Positions 1 to 10,201 are shown, numbered from the stretch's first letter. The stretch is 38,242 nucleotides of DNA from Spirochaetales bacterium (GCA_016936295.1 JAFGYD010000192.1:1-38242), one strand, 5' to 3'. The notes: generated by a model from the sequence alone, not told the origin. Made by a program: numbers and translations.

Positions 1-2
1 CA

Positions 3-3000
3 GGAAATACAATAACAATAGTTGGAAACTGGGATATCACAACCTTTAACCATGGAACCTCTCTCGTAGAGTTCATAACAAGTCCATCTAATATAACAGC
101 AACTTCAGATTCAGAATTTTACGATATTGCAGTCTCTTCAAGTAGTTTAACTCTGTATGCTGATACTATAATTAATAGGAATATTACAAATAATGCTACA
201 CTAATAGATGGTGGTAACACCATTACTTTAACTGGTACCTGGGGAAATACAGGAACATTTACTGCTACAGGAACTTTTCAATTTGATAATAATGCTGTAA
301 CTTCAAATATAACAGGATCAACTTCTTTTAATATTGTAGCGAATACAATAGGTGCAGCAGGAAAAACAATTATTTTTGAAGCAGGAACAACACAATCCAT
401 TAATCAAATGAATATAAACGGAACTTCAGGTAACTTAATAATATTACAAAGTTCTATACCTGGTACAAGATGGTATGTAAAGAATAACGACAGTAATGAA
501 GGAAACGATACAAACGATTATTTACATATAACAGATAGTGAAGTTAGTGGGACTTCAAATCTATCAGCAGGTGTACATAGTTACAATAATGGAAATAATG
601 ATATCTCACCAGGAGTTAGTCCAAATGAAGGATACTGGCTGTTCCAAATATTTGTTACTTGGAATGGAAGTTCTAGCTCCAGCTGGAATAACCCGGCAAA
701 CTGGACTCCAAACAGTATCCCTGCTTATACAAGTGATGTAACCATTCCTGATACATCAGGATTACCAAATATTCCACATCTGGTAAGCAACTCCTATGTT
801 AATAGTTTAACTATGTTACCACTATCTGAATTATATATTGATGGTTATACTTTAAATTTTAAATCAGCTACACAATCACCAGCACTTGCAAACAACGGTT
901 TAAATAATAGCGGAACTATTTACAGAGATGGAACTTTAGGTGAGAGTGTAACCCAGACTGATCCAAATTCAGGAACTGTTGTATATATAGGAACACCTGG
1001 ATATTTAGAAAATTACCCAATTATTGGAACAAATACCGTCGATTATTATAATCTCATAGTTAATGGAGCAGCTAATCTTCAATCTAATGTAAATGTTCAA
1101 TGTGCAAATAATATATTAATAAACAACACACTAAATGGAGCGTTTAATGTAATTCTTCAGGCTGATAATAGTGTAATTTTTGAAAACTTAATTGGAAATA
1201 TTACTCCTCCATCATCATTAACTGTCACAACACCAGTAAATACTGGAGATATTGTATTTAAAGATTCAGCAGTAATTAATGGAAACGTTACGTTAATAGC
1301 TGGAGATAGAACCCTTGCAGAGCCGAATAGAGGTGGTGTTTTTAGTAATAATACACTATCTGTTTTAGGAGATTTAAATATAACAGGAACAACATATCTT
1401 CACTCCGCTAATAATACAACGGTTGGAGGTAGTATGATTGTTAATAACCTCTATATCTCATCTACTTTTGGAGTCTCTGTAACCGGAGGATTAACAGCAA
1501 ATAATGTTGTACTTACCCATGGAAATATTAATTTAAACGGAAGTAACTTTATTGTAAATAACGATCTAGTCATATTGGGTAGCGGTTATAATACTACAGA
1601 CCCAGATACAGGCCTTACTGGGTTATTTGATTATAATAATATCAGTAGAACTACTCCTGTAACTGCCGAGATTATCACTAGCTATTTAAGTGGGTACGAT
1701 CCTGCATACTCATCTTCTGCTCCATTTACAACAACATTTTCAGATTTAGTAGCATCTACAATTACTGTTAGTGGTAATTTTTATAATAATGGGGCATCTC
1801 TAACAGGTTCTGGAGTTTGGAATTTTAATATACCTGATAATAATACTAAAAGCTCTGTTTTTGCAGAAACATACAACTCTGTAATACAAAACAGTGTTGC
1901 AAATTATCCTGTTTCTGCCGCAGAGAATAATACAATTACAACATGTACTAACTGGTTTAATACAAGACCTACCTTTGATATAACAGCGACAGGATTGGCA
2001 ACTGTATACGATGATGTTATAAGAGTAAAACTATCAGGTGGATTACTTTTCGAAAATAGTGAAAATGAAATATCATCAGCGGTCTCCTCTGGGTTAATTG
2101 GTGTTTCTAATAAATCTATTACAGGAAGTGATTTAAAAACCTACAAAGACCCAGAATGTACAATAGGAACTGATGGTGCTGGAGATCTTTCTACCTTCTA
2201 CATAAGAGTGGAAAATAGTGATAGTTACAGGTGGAATACCGATGCAACAGGTTTAAGTCCAGGTATGGCAACAAGTACAGATAGAGGGCGTAGTGGAATT
2301 GCTCCGGTTACCAGAACTACAGTGCCTAACCTTGTAGTTGAAAAAGCATCAGCATCAGTATTTTTATCACTACAGGATTCTTATAAAAATAGAATAGAAC
2401 ATAGACCTCTTGGTAGTAAAATTACCGATATAAAAGATAATGTAGATCCAGTTATAATTTCAATAGACGCATCAAAGCACAATTCAGGAACTGCCGATAC
2501 TTTTGATGGGCATAATTATTTTGAAATCACTTTCTCAGAAAATATTAATTACAACGTAAATAGTAGTTCAGTTAGCTCAATCTCTTCTAATACTAGAAGC
2601 AGTACAATAATACAAAATAGCGACACCACCCCATTGGGTTATATTTCACAATCTGGAACCAACGTGAATGTCTCCGGACTTTTTAATTATCCCGGAAGTT
2701 TTGTATCTGGATCATTCGACTCAGAACCAAACACAAATGCACTTTATACACCATCAAATTATAAATTAAGAATAGATGTTGCAGGGTATAAGAGTGGGAC
2801 TTCCTGGCCTGGGTATTTGGGATCATTAAACTCCAATATAGATAATTATACAAAAATCTCAAACCCTAGTTACAATTTCATATACAATAATTTTGATAAT
2901 ACAATAGCTGATCTTAAAGATGCACAGACAGATACAACGCTTGCTGCACAGTTGACCCAGACCTATAGAACAGCAACAATTTTAGGAAACACAAACATAG

Positions 3001-4778
3001 TTGATAATGCAGGTAATCCGTTGGCAGGCTCAACCACACCATACGATGGATATTTTAAAAACATGAATATTACTGGTAGCGGTTGGGATGTATTCCCTCC
3101 ATATTTCTCTAAACAGATGCTGGAGAATGGAGAAGAAACAGATGTATACGAGATCTACTTTTTAGACCAATTTATTAGTGTTGGAAACCGAATTGTTGAC
3201 AATATTGCATTCCATCTGCTTGATAATCATATCATGCAACCTTATTGGATTTCATGGACAGGTTGGAATAAAGGTGTTCCATCATCTTTATTGAATATAA
3301 GACCCGACCCTGTAGGTGGATTAAGAGATATTAATTTTATATCAAATCCAGAAGCATTTAAAATGGGTAAATTAACAGATACCACCAGAATATCAACTCC
3401 TATAACCGGGATGACTACATCGGTTGATACATATATGTTTAGAAGTAAAATGAATGATTCCTTTGAAATTAATACTGCTGATGATCTATATTTCTCAATT
3501 CAAATTGATGAAAGTCAGAACTGGTTATTAAAAAATCAGATGAATTTAACATACGACTCAACTGTAGGAAAAATTACTGATTATGCAGGAAATCTACTCC
3601 CAAATTCCAACTCATCTTTGGATGCTTTCCAGTGGATACCTCCAAATATTTTACTAAGCTTAGGAATTGTAAACGATAAAACCCTATATATTCAGTATAC
3701 AAAGGATGTATATGCAAACGATCCTTCAAATACAATACGTACCGGTATAACAAAAAATTCTTTTACACTAGATTCAAAAGATGGGAATACTATATCAAAT
3801 ATTTTAGCTGTAGATGGTGATGCATACGACACAGTTGGGAAAAGTGAGTTTTTTATTACATTAGCAAATCCACTAAGTGCTAACGATATGGTTCACGGAA
3901 GGCTTATTACTAACGATTATGTTATTTATGACAGATATGGTACAGATACAGGTTTAGTTGAACGTCGTTTGTCGGATCTTGGAATAGGGTTGGTTACACC
4001 TGTATATGGAACCGATTCAATACATAAAGATGGCAGATTAGTTGAAGGAGAGGGTAGTCTAAAGGATTTTGACGGAACAGGACGACTAATGCCCGAGGAT
4101 GTTATTATAGCTACACAAGTCGGTGGTGATTTAAATCAGGAGTTGGAACTACAGCTTTTATACGATATAGATACCGACCTATCTGCAGCAATAGATTATG
4201 ATACAACAGATAATATCTTTAATAAAAACCTTTGGCTCCCAGAACCTCTTCAGGGAACATATATTTTTGATAATCTAAATATTAGAACCTTAAATTTATC
4301 CGGCAACGATAGTAACTTAAAGTTATTTTCAGTTCCAAACGATGATGCGGAGTTAATGGTTGGAGGACTTGTTCAATTTATATATAAACTGGGCGCATCC
4401 GAAGATCTCTATTGTGTATCAATTCCTCAGGGGGGAACTTATTTAAGCGATTTAATTCCATGGGAATTTAACTTAGAAGATTTAAAAAGACAAAGAGGTG
4501 GAGTTACTATATTAAATAACGTTATTAATCCTCTAATGGGTCAAAAAACAGAACTTATTGTTGAACAGGATAAACCGGGAAAATCTATAATATCTGTTTT
4601 TTCTATAGACGGAACTTTAGTAAAAACAATACAAAATGGAAGACTTTCTGCAGGGGAGTATCGTTATTTATGGGATGGAACAAATAAAGCCGATAAACCA
4701 GTTGCCAGAGGTGTATATTTTATAAAAGTTATAGCTCCAGGTATAAACGAATCCCGGAAGGTTATGATTGTTAAGTAA
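3..4778 (+). CDS. Large repeat-rich surface/secreted protein with C-terminal FlgD-Ig-like domain (5' end missing)
   Basis: The reading frame is already open at base 3 and stays open to the TAA at 4776-4778, so the gene begins upstream; about 1591 residues are visible. The first 140 residues contain two copies of a glycine/threonine/asparagine-rich unit beginning GNTIT[IL]xGxW, about 70 residues apart, typical of right-handed beta-helix adhesins. Further on there is a WNG...NPANWTPNSIP...DVTIP segment of a kind common in cell-surface proteins, then long Ser/Thr/Asn-rich stretches with few Cys. The last 65 or so residues (SIISVFSIDGTLVKTI, YLWDGTNK, ARGVYFIKV) match the FlgD Ig-like fold often found at the C-terminus of large exported proteins. 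Role is probably adhesion or surface structure; the ligand is unknown. No signal peptide can be judged because the N-terminus is outside the window. Confidence 0.8.
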   Translation, partial: GNTITIVGNWDITTFNHGTSLVEFITSPSNITATSDSEFYDIAVSSSSLTLYADTIINRNITNNATLIDGGNTITLTGTWGNTGTFTATGTFQFDNNAVTSNITGSTSFNIVANTIGAAGKTIIFEAGTTQSINQMNINGTSGNLIILQSSIPGTRWYVKNNDSNEGNDTNDYLHITDSEVSGTSNLSAGVHSYNNGNNDISPGVSPNEGYWLFQIFVTWNGSSSSSWNNPANWTPNSIPAYTSDVTIPDTSGLPNIPHLVSNSYVNSLTMLPLSELYIDGYTLNFKSATQSPALANNGLNNSGTIYRDGTLGESVTQTDPNSGTVVYIGTPGYLENYPIIGTNTVDYYNLIVNGAANLQSNVNVQCANNILINNTLNGAFNVILQADNSVIFENLIGNITPPSSLTVTTPVNTGDIVFKDSAVINGNVTLIAGDRTLAEPNRGGVFSNNTLSVLGDLNITGTTYLHSANNTTVGGSMIVNNLYISSTFGVSVTGGLTANNVVLTHGNINLNGSNFIVNNDLVILGSGYNTTDPDTGLTGLFDYNNISRTTPVTAEIITSYLSGYDPAYSSSAPFTTTFSDLVASTITVSGNFYNNGASLTGSGVWNFNIPDNNTKSSVFAETYNSVIQNSVANYPVSAAENNTITTCTNWFNTRPTFDITATGLATVYDDVIRVKLSGGLLFENSENEISSAVSSGLIGVSNKSITGSDLKTYKDPECTIGTDGAGDLSTFYIRVENSDSYRWNTDATGLSPGMATSTDRGRSGIAPVTRTTVPNLVVEKASASVFLSLQDSYKNRIEHRPLGSKITDIKDNVDPVIISIDASKHNSGTADTFDGHNYFEITFSENINYNVNSSSVSSISSNTRSSTIIQNSDTTPLGYISQSGTNVNVSGLFNYPGSFVSGSFDSEPNTNALYTPSNYKLRIDVAGYKSGTSWPGYLGSLNSNIDNYTKISNPSYNFIYNNFDNTIADLKDAQTDTTLAAQLTQTYRTATILGNTNIVDNAGNPLAGSTTPYDGYFKNMNITGSGWDVFPPYFSKQMLENGEETDVYEIYFLDQFISVGNRIVDNIAFHLLDNHIMQPYWISWTGWNKGVPSSLLNIRPDPVGGLRDINFISNPEAFKMGKLTDTTRISTPITGMTTSVDTYMFRSKMNDSFEINTADDLYFSIQIDESQNWLLKNQMNLTYDSTVGKITDYAGNLLPNSNSSLDAFQWIPPNILLSLGIVNDKTLYIQYTKDVYANDPSNTIRTGITKNSFTLDSKDGNTISNILAVDGDAYDTVGKSEFFITLANPLSANDMVHGRLITNDYVIYDRYGTDTGLVERRLSDLGIGLVTPVYGTDSIHKDGRLVEGEGSLKDFDGTGRLMPEDVIIATQVGGDLNQELELQLLYDIDTDLSAAIDYDTTDNIFNKNLWLPEPLQGTYIFDNLNIRTLNLSGNDSNLKLFSVPNDDAELMVGGLVQFIYKLGASEDLYCVSIPQGGTYLSDLIPWEFNLEDLKRQRGGVTILNNVINPLMGQKTELIVEQDKPGKSIISVFSIDGTLVKTIQNGRLSAGEYRYLWDGTNKADKPVARGVYFIKVIAPGINESRKVMIVK

Positions 4779-5603
4779 ATGACTATAACAGCAATTATCC
4801 CTACATATAATAGAAAAGAATTACTACTAAGAGCCATTATTTCAGTAATAAATCAGGTAGAAAAAGTAGATGAAATTATAGTTGTTGATGATGGTTCTAC
4901 CGATGGTACAGAACAGTTATTCCCAATGAGGAATATAATTTACAAAAAAATTGAACATACAGGCTACCCGGGAAGAGTTAGAAATATAGGAGTTAACCTT
5001 TCAACATCCCAATATATTGCATTCCTAGACTCCGACGATGAGTGGTTACCATATAAAATATACTTACAAAAACAATTTATAATCAATAATCCAAAATGTA
5101 AAATTTTACATGGTCTAGAAAGATGGATTATGAATGGTAAAATTGTATCTCAGAAAAAAAGAAAACATAAAAGAAGTGGTAATATTTTTCCAGATTCATT
5201 ACAGGGCTGTATTATAGGACCTTCTACAGTCCTTATGTTAAAAGATTTGTATTTAAAATATAACGGGTTTAAAGACAATATAGAGATTGGAGAAGATTAT
5301 GATCTTTGGCTACGAATTACAAACTCTCATGAAATTGACTATATCGAAGATGAAATAATTATAAAGTATGCAGGTCATGGAGATCAGTTATCATTCAAGT
5401 ACGACTACATTGAGCCATTTAAAATTGATGTATTGGAAGAATTGATAAATAGATATGATTTAAAAGATGAAAACAGGAAACTGGCAATAGATAGTCTGGT
5501 TAAAAAATATGACATAGTAATAGAAGGCTGCATCAAAAGGAGAAAGATCGATGCAGCCAAAAGTTATAACAATAAAAAGACTCTGTTTTTAAATTCTATT
5601 TAA
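4779..5603 (+). CDS. Glycosyltransferase family 2 (GT-A fold)
   Basis: A 274-residue inverting GT2-type sugar transferase. Visible motifs are the N-terminal IIPTYNRKELL, the nucleotide-binding VVDDGSTDGT (Asp37, Asp38), GYPGRVRNIG, the metal-binding DXD region LDSDDEW (residues 83-89), and GEDYDLWLRI near residue 175 carrying the likely catalytic acid region. No membrane segment is evident, so it is probably cytoplasmic or peripheral. Its ATG follows the TAA of the surface-protein gene with no base between, which implies translational coupling. The sugar donor and acceptor cannot be read from sequence; modification of the upstream protein or of surface glycan are both possible (inference). 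Its 3' end overlaps the convergent nagA by 15 bp. Confidence 0.88.
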   Translation: MTITAIIPTYNRKELLLRAIISVINQVEKVDEIIVVDDGSTDGTEQLFPMRNIIYKKIEHTGYPGRVRNIGVNLSTSQYIAFLDSDDEWLPYKIYLQKQFIINNPKCKILHGLERWIMNGKIVSQKKRKHKRSGNIFPDSLQGCIIGPSTVLMLKDLYLKYNGFKDNIEIGEDYDLWLRITNSHEIDYIEDEIIIKYAGHGDQLSFKYDYIEPFKIDVLEELINRYDLKDENRKLAIDSLVKKYDIVIEGCIKRRKIDAAKSYNNKKTLFLNSI

Positions 5604-6761
5604 CAAAATCTCCCCTGCGACTATTGTCATACATATATTAAAGTTATCATCGATAACAGTAATATCAGCTAACATGCCGGGAATTAAAGCCCCGGTTTTA
5701 TCCATACGTAGTACGGTTGCGGGATTAGAAGAAGCCATTCTTAAGGACTGTTCTAATTGGATACCCCATTTTGAAAGGTTTTTAATTCCACTTATCATTG
5801 TGGATGATGAACCAGCTATAACATCATCATCTTTATGTCTAAAAATATTCTCATCGGTTAAGTAAACCTCTCTTTTATTGGCTAAAAGACAGCCACAATT
5901 CTGTTTTGTAGGTTTTAATGCATCTGTAATTAAAACTACTTTATCTATTGGTTTTTCCCTTAGTAAAAGTTTTACAAGGGATGGATGTACATGTATTCCA
6001 TCTGCAATAAGTTCACAAGAAATCTCTGGGTGAATTAAGATTGCTCCTACACATCCTGGATCCCTGTGGTGAAGTTTCCTCATAGCATTAAAAAAATGAG
6101 TAGAGTGTAGAATCCCTGTCTGCATACCTTCCACCATCTGCTCATAAGAGGCACTTGTATGACCGGCTGAAAGAACAATCCCGTGTTTTGTACAGTAAAG
6201 AGCAAGTTCTCTCATGTTTTTCAGTTCTGGAGCAACAGTCATTATTGCAATATTTCCCCCAGTCTCTTCCACGAAATGCTTCATTAAATCTAGGTTTACT
6301 TCTTTAATGCAATCCTCTTTCTGAGCACCTCTTTTTTCCTTGGATATAAAAGGTCCTTCTAGGTGTAATCCCCTAATCTTGGCACCCTTCTCTTTCCCAA
6401 TAGCATCTCTACAAGCATGTAAGCTGCTTAAGAATTCAGAGTCTGGTTGAGGATAAATTGTAGGGCAGAAACTTGTAACTCCGTATTCTATCAGGGCTTC
6501 ACTCATTCCAAGAATTGATTCAACAGTTCCATCTTCAGTTCCAAAACCATGTATACCATGAATATGTGTATCAACAAAACCTGCAGTAAGAATTCGACCA
6601 CCAAGATCTATCATCTCTGTATCTGCATCCAGTTTTAATTTATGTAGCCTCGATTCACCAACAACATCGTAAATCTGATTATCCTTTATAATTACAGCGC
6701 CATTATCTATATACGTATAACCAGTAAAAATTCTGGCATTCTTTAAACATTTAAAACCCAT
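5589..6761 (-). CDS. nagA: N-acetylglucosamine-6-phosphate deacetylase
   Basis: NagA hydrolyses GlcNAc-6-phosphate to glucosamine-6-phosphate and acetate, in amino-sugar or peptidoglycan recycling. The amidohydrolase signature is complete: DTHIHGIHGFG (His66, His68), GLHLEGPFIS (Glu135, metal), SAGHT (His201), HFFNAM (His222), IADGIHVHP and the catalytic Asp280 in LITDAL. I place the start at 6761 (MGFKCLKNARIF, 390 residues) because an AGGAG (complement of 6770-6774) precedes it; the frame extends 22 codons upstream to a non-ATG start but that part looks like leader. No nagB or PTS gene is adjacent. It is convergent with the glycosyltransferase gene and divergent from the peptidase gene. Confidence 0.95.
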   Translation of the reverse strand: MGFKCLKNARIFTGYTYIDNGAVIIKDNQIYDVVGESRLHKLKLDADTEMIDLGGRILTAGFVDTHIHGIHGFGTEDGTVESILGMSEALIEYGVTSFCPTIYPQPDSEFLSSLHACRDAIGKEKGAKIRGLHLEGPFISKEKRGAQKEDCIKEVNLDLMKHFVEETGGNIAIMTVAPELKNMRELALYCTKHGIVLSAGHTSASYEQMVEGMQTGILHSTHFFNAMRKLHHRDPGCVGAILIHPEISCELIADGIHVHPSLVKLLLREKPIDKVVLITDALKPTKQNCGCLLANKREVYLTDENIFRHKDDDVIAGSSSTMISGIKNLSKWGIQLEQSLRMASSNPATVLRMDKTGALIPGMLADITVIDDNFNICMTIVAGEILLNRI

Positions 6762-6780
6762 TTGATTGACTCCTAGTATA

Positions 6781-6809
6781 ATTCTATGTAGATTGTCAAA
6801 TGATGTCAA
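6781..6809 (-). promoter_or_regulatory. Candidate sigma-70-type promoter for nagA
   Basis: On the minus strand TTGACA (complement of 6804-6809, perfect consensus) is separated by 17 bases from TAGAAT (complement of 6781-6786, one mismatch). The predicted start is a few bases before the AGGAG of nagA, giving a leader of only about 13-16 bases. A second TTGACA lies at the complement of 6794-6799, but its spacing to any -10 is poor. Confidence 0.6.
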
Positions 6810-6864
6810 GTTAATATGGTGTACCAAACAAACATTTAAGGTTATATTTAAATAGAGGTTATAA

Positions 6865-8289
6865 ATGAAAAATAAAATTGAAAAAATTTTGAATATATTT
6901 GCAGAGATAAATAGTATCCCAAGAAAATCTAAAAACGAGAAACAGATATCTGATTGGTTAGTCTCCTGGGGAGAGAATCACGGCTTTATAGTCGAAAGAG
7001 ATGAATTCATGGATGTACTAATCAGGGTTCCAGCAACTCCCGGGTACGAAGATAGACCATCTATAGCATTTCAAGGTCATATGGATATGGTTTGTGAAAA
7101 GATTCCTGAATCAAACCATGATTTCTCAAAGGATCCAATAAAAATGTATCAGGAAGATGGCTGGTTAAAAGCTGTAGATACATCCCTTGGTGCAGATAAT
7201 GGGATAGCAATAGCGGTTGCTCTGGCTATAGCAACAGATAGGGAAGTAAACCATCCTGAATTGGAACTTTTATTTACTGTAGATGAAGAAACAGGTCTTA
7301 CCGGTGCTGTCAATCTGCCAACTAACTGGCTTAGAAGTAAAATTCTAATAAATATAGACTCCGAAGATGACGGTGTCTTTACTATTGGTTGTGCTGGAGG
7401 AAGAGATGCTCATATTACACTGGACAGAAGTGTTACCAGTAATCCTGATTTTAATACAACATATACAATTAGTGTTGGAGGCTTAAAAGGTGGTCATTCC
7501 GGTGTTGATATACATAAAGAAAAGGGAAATGCATTAATTATAGCTGCACGGCTCCTAAAAGAGTTTAAACATAATAATATTGAATTTGGAGTTGTCTCAT
7601 TCAATGGTGGAAGTGCCCATAATGCTATTCCAAGAAATTCAAAGGCTGTAATTTCAATAAATAGTGAAAATATAGGTAGAATTGATGATATAGTAAAAAG
7701 TTTTACAGAAATTGTTAAAAATGAGTTTAAAAACGTTGAACCTAGTCTTACAATTAAAACAGAGAGTATTAAGGAATCAGTATTATCTGATGATGGTTCG
7801 ATTATAGATTTAATTCTATCATTACCCCACGGAGTAATGTATAACTCATCCGAAATGAAGGGGATTGTTGAAACATCATCAAATGTAGCTGTTATATCGA
7901 CTCATGAAGAAAAATATAAAATTTTAATGAGTCAGAGAAGTTCAGTAATGAGTAGATTAGATGAGATTTGTAATAAAATTGATTCTATAGTCAGTTTAGC
8001 AAAGGGTTCTGTGGAGTTTGGAGGGGGATATCCTGCCTGGCAGCCAGATTTTAATTCAAAAATTTTAAAGGAATTTATAACGTGCTATAAGGAGTTATTT
8101 CATAAAGAGCCTGTTATAGAAGTAATACATGCTGGTTTGGAGTGTGGTGTAATTGGGTCTAAATATAGTGGAATGGAGATGATTTCTATAGGTCCTACTA
8201 TTAAAAACCCACATAGTCCAGATGAGAAAATGGAGATATCTACATTGGGGAATTTATGGGAGTTATTAATTCATTACCTTAATCTTTAG
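6865..8289 (+). CDS. pepD: Aminoacyl-histidine dipeptidase (cytosolic non-specific dipeptidase, M20 family)
   Basis: A 474-residue zinc metallopeptidase of family M20 that cleaves Xaa-His and other dipeptides in the cytoplasm. Metal and catalytic sites are visible: GHMDMVCEK (His72, Asp74), LGADNGIA (bridging Asp111), DEETGLTGA (general base Glu141 and metal Glu142), INIDSED (Asp165) and a C-terminal PHSPDEKMEI (His450). The GHMDMVCEK motif and overall length are typical of PepD rather than of DapE or PepT. The ATG at 6865 is preceded by AGAGG with suitable spacing. It is transcribed divergently from nagA with a 103-bp gap. No membrane or signal segment is seen. Confidence 0.93.
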   Translation: MKNKIEKILNIFAEINSIPRKSKNEKQISDWLVSWGENHGFIVERDEFMDVLIRVPATPGYEDRPSIAFQGHMDMVCEKIPESNHDFSKDPIKMYQEDGWLKAVDTSLGADNGIAIAVALAIATDREVNHPELELLFTVDEETGLTGAVNLPTNWLRSKILINIDSEDDGVFTIGCAGGRDAHITLDRSVTSNPDFNTTYTISVGGLKGGHSGVDIHKEKGNALIIAARLLKEFKHNNIEFGVVSFNGGSAHNAIPRNSKAVISINSENIGRIDDIVKSFTEIVKNEFKNVEPSLTIKTESIKESVLSDDGSIIDLILSLPHGVMYNSSEMKGIVETSSNVAVISTHEEKYKILMSQRSSVMSRLDEICNKIDSIVSLAKGSVEFGGGYPAWQPDFNSKILKEFITCYKELFHKEPVIEVIHAGLECGVIGSKYSGMEMISIGPTIKNPHSPDEKMEISTLGNLWELLIHYLNL

Positions 8290-8307
8290 TTTTGCCCGAT
8301 ATTGGTA

Positions 8308-8334
8308 TTGAGTTTGGAATGTATTGAGTATAAT
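8308..8334 (+). promoter_or_regulatory. Candidate promoter for the chemotaxis receptor gene
   Basis: TTGAGT (8308-8313), a short 15-base spacer, and a perfect TATAAT (8329-8334) sit just upstream of the GGGAG/ATG of the downstream receptor. The short spacing lowers confidence. A CCCGATAT at 8295-8302 resembles a flagellar-sigma (sigma-28) -10 element but lacks a correctly spaced TAAA. Confidence 0.4.
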
Positions 8335-8356
8335 TTATATTGATTGGGAGTTAGTA

Positions 8357-10201
8357 ATGAGTATAAGAAAGCAAATTTTTAGTGCAATGGCCATTTTAAT
8401 GGGTGTTTTTTTGATAACAATATTTTTTATGAGTAGAAATGCACGGGATTTGCAATATCTTACAAAATTAGCAACAAACTCAAATGGACTTTCAACGTCT
8501 TTCTTTAGTCTCGAAACACAAAGTTTGCGTTTTAGATCTGAAAAACACACCATATCTAACTCAATGTATAGTTTTAATGCAACCAAGAATGAGTTTTCTA
8601 AACTTCTTGATGAACTTAACAGCACCCTTGATAATGATTTAATAGATGAAGAGCAGAGAGCTAGATGGGAAAATATTAATAAACTTTGGAGTCATATAGA
8701 GATTCAAATAGATTTGGTTATTGAAAAACTAGGAGGAATGGAGAGAAAGACTATATCCACACTTTTTACATCCTACTCTTTTTCTACAATACTATCCGAT
8801 ATCAATCTTGTTTTAGGGAACGATAGATATAAAGATGAGTATTTGAATATAAGAGCAATAGATACTGCTCTACAGACTCTGGGTTCCACAACCGAAATTT
8901 TAAATAAAGCTCTGCTGGATACAAGAATATTACTGGAAGAATCAGTTGCTATACGTTCAAAAACCAATGAGAGAATATCCATGATTGCCCTAATAGTAGC
9001 AGCTCTTTTTGGTATTCTGTTTACAATTATTTTTAGTAACTCTATATCAAGAAAGATCATAACCGTTAAAAATATTCTTCAGGAAATATCAAATAAAAAC
9101 TTATCTGTAGATGTTAATATTAAAAGTAAGGATGAATTTGGTGAATTAGCCCAATATGTAAAAGAGTTGGTTGTTAATTTAAAGGTGTTTATAGAGAGTG
9201 CTGGTCAGTCGGCATTAAAGGTACAGGAGACACGTGAGGTTTTAGATCGTGAAACCCATGTATCTGAAGACTCTTTAAATGGTATAAATAACACTGTAAA
9301 CGAGGTTAAAAGCAGAGTTTCTGAATTAGATAGAAATATAGAGAAATCATCAATAGATATTACTTCAATGGATAGTGAAATTTCAGGTATTGTAAATTTT
9401 ATAAACGATCAGACCTTAGCTGTTTCAACTAGTTCTTCAGCAATAGAGGAGATGACAGCCTCGGTAGCTCAAATTGCAAACCTGACTTCAGCTAAACAAT
9501 CTACAACAGATAGCCTGCTTCAAGTGGTAACCCAGGGTGGTGAGAGTGTAGACAATACATACGAAAATATATTAAAAGTTAGCAGCGAAATAGTTCAAAT
9601 AAGGGACTTGGTCGATGTTATTAAAAATGTTGCAGATCAAACAAATATTCTTTCAATGAATGCAGCAATAGAGAGTGCCCATGCCGGTGATGCTGGAAAA
9701 GGTTTTTCAGTAGTTGCAGATGAGATTAGAGCTTTAGCAGAGTATACTTCAAACAATGTTACAGCTATAAATAAAGCTATTAAATCAATTTCTCTAAGAA
9801 TTGAAGCCTCTTTAAGGGCTAGTGAAGAGAGTGCTACTGTCTTTGATAAAATTAACAAGGATGTTAATGAGTTTTCTCAAGCTATGTTAAATATCTCTTC
9901 ATCAATAGAGGAGTTAGCTTCAGGAGGACAGGAAATTCTTAACTCTACAAGTACTCTGTCAGATATTAATTATAGTGTTAAAGATAGTGCTCATAAGATT
10001 AAAAAACAATCCGAAATAATAAATCGGGCAATGGCGACAATTAAATCTGTTTCCAGCGATGTTAATAGTCATATTATAGGTATATCAAACAGAACTGATA
10101 TGGTTATTGAGTCATTTAAGGGCATAAATAGTGTTTCCGACCAGAGTAACGAGCAGATTAAGGATTTAACAGGTCGAATAGATGAGTTTAAATTGGACTA
10201 A
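8357..10201 (+). CDS. Methyl-accepting chemotaxis protein
   Basis: A 614-residue transmembrane chemoreceptor that passes ligand signals to CheA/CheW at the polar array. Order: short cytoplasmic N-terminus, TM1 (about 7-25), a roughly 180-residue periplasmic sensor domain of helical type, TM2 (about 208-228), HAMP, then a long coiled-coil signalling domain. The conserved hairpin tip (DQTNILSMNAAIESAHAG...GFSVVADEIRALAE, about 426-463) is intact. No C-terminal CheR-docking pentapeptide is seen. Start chosen at ATG 8357 after GGGAG (8346-8350); the frame is open a further 11 codons to a TTG that overlaps the promoter. The ligand is unknown. The 3' end overlaps the convergent aminotransferase gene by 14 bp. 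Confidence 0.93.
   Translation: MSIRKQIFSAMAILMGVFLITIFFMSRNARDLQYLTKLATNSNGLSTSFFSLETQSLRFRSEKHTISNSMYSFNATKNEFSKLLDELNSTLDNDLIDEEQRARWENINKLWSHIEIQIDLVIEKLGGMERKTISTLFTSYSFSTILSDINLVLGNDRYKDEYLNIRAIDTALQTLGSTTEILNKALLDTRILLEESVAIRSKTNERISMIALIVAALFGILFTIIFSNSISRKIITVKNILQEISNKNLSVDVNIKSKDEFGELAQYVKELVVNLKVFIESAGQSALKVQETREVLDRETHVSEDSLNGINNTVNEVKSRVSELDRNIEKSSIDITSMDSEISGIVNFINDQTLAVSTSSSAIEEMTASVAQIANLTSAKQSTTDSLLQVVTQGGESVDNTYENILKVSSEIVQIRDLVDVIKNVADQTNILSMNAAIESAHAGDAGKGFSVVADEIRALAEYTSNNVTAINKAIKSISLRIEASLRASEESATVFDKINKDVNEFSQAMLNISSSIEELASGGQEILNSTSTLSDINYSVKDSAHKIKKQSEIINRAMATIKSVSSDVNSHIIGISNRTDMVIESFKGINSVSDQSNEQIKDLTGRIDEFKLD

Noticed and set aside
8295-8302. CCCGATAT resembling a flagellar sigma-28 -10 element before the chemotaxis gene
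   Set aside because: No TAAA at the proper 14-16 base distance; the nearest TTAA is 12 bases away and inside the previous gene.
8335-9858. Minus-strand frames across the chemotaxis receptor gene
   Set aside because: Shadow frames of a long helical coding region; no conserved motif or start signal.
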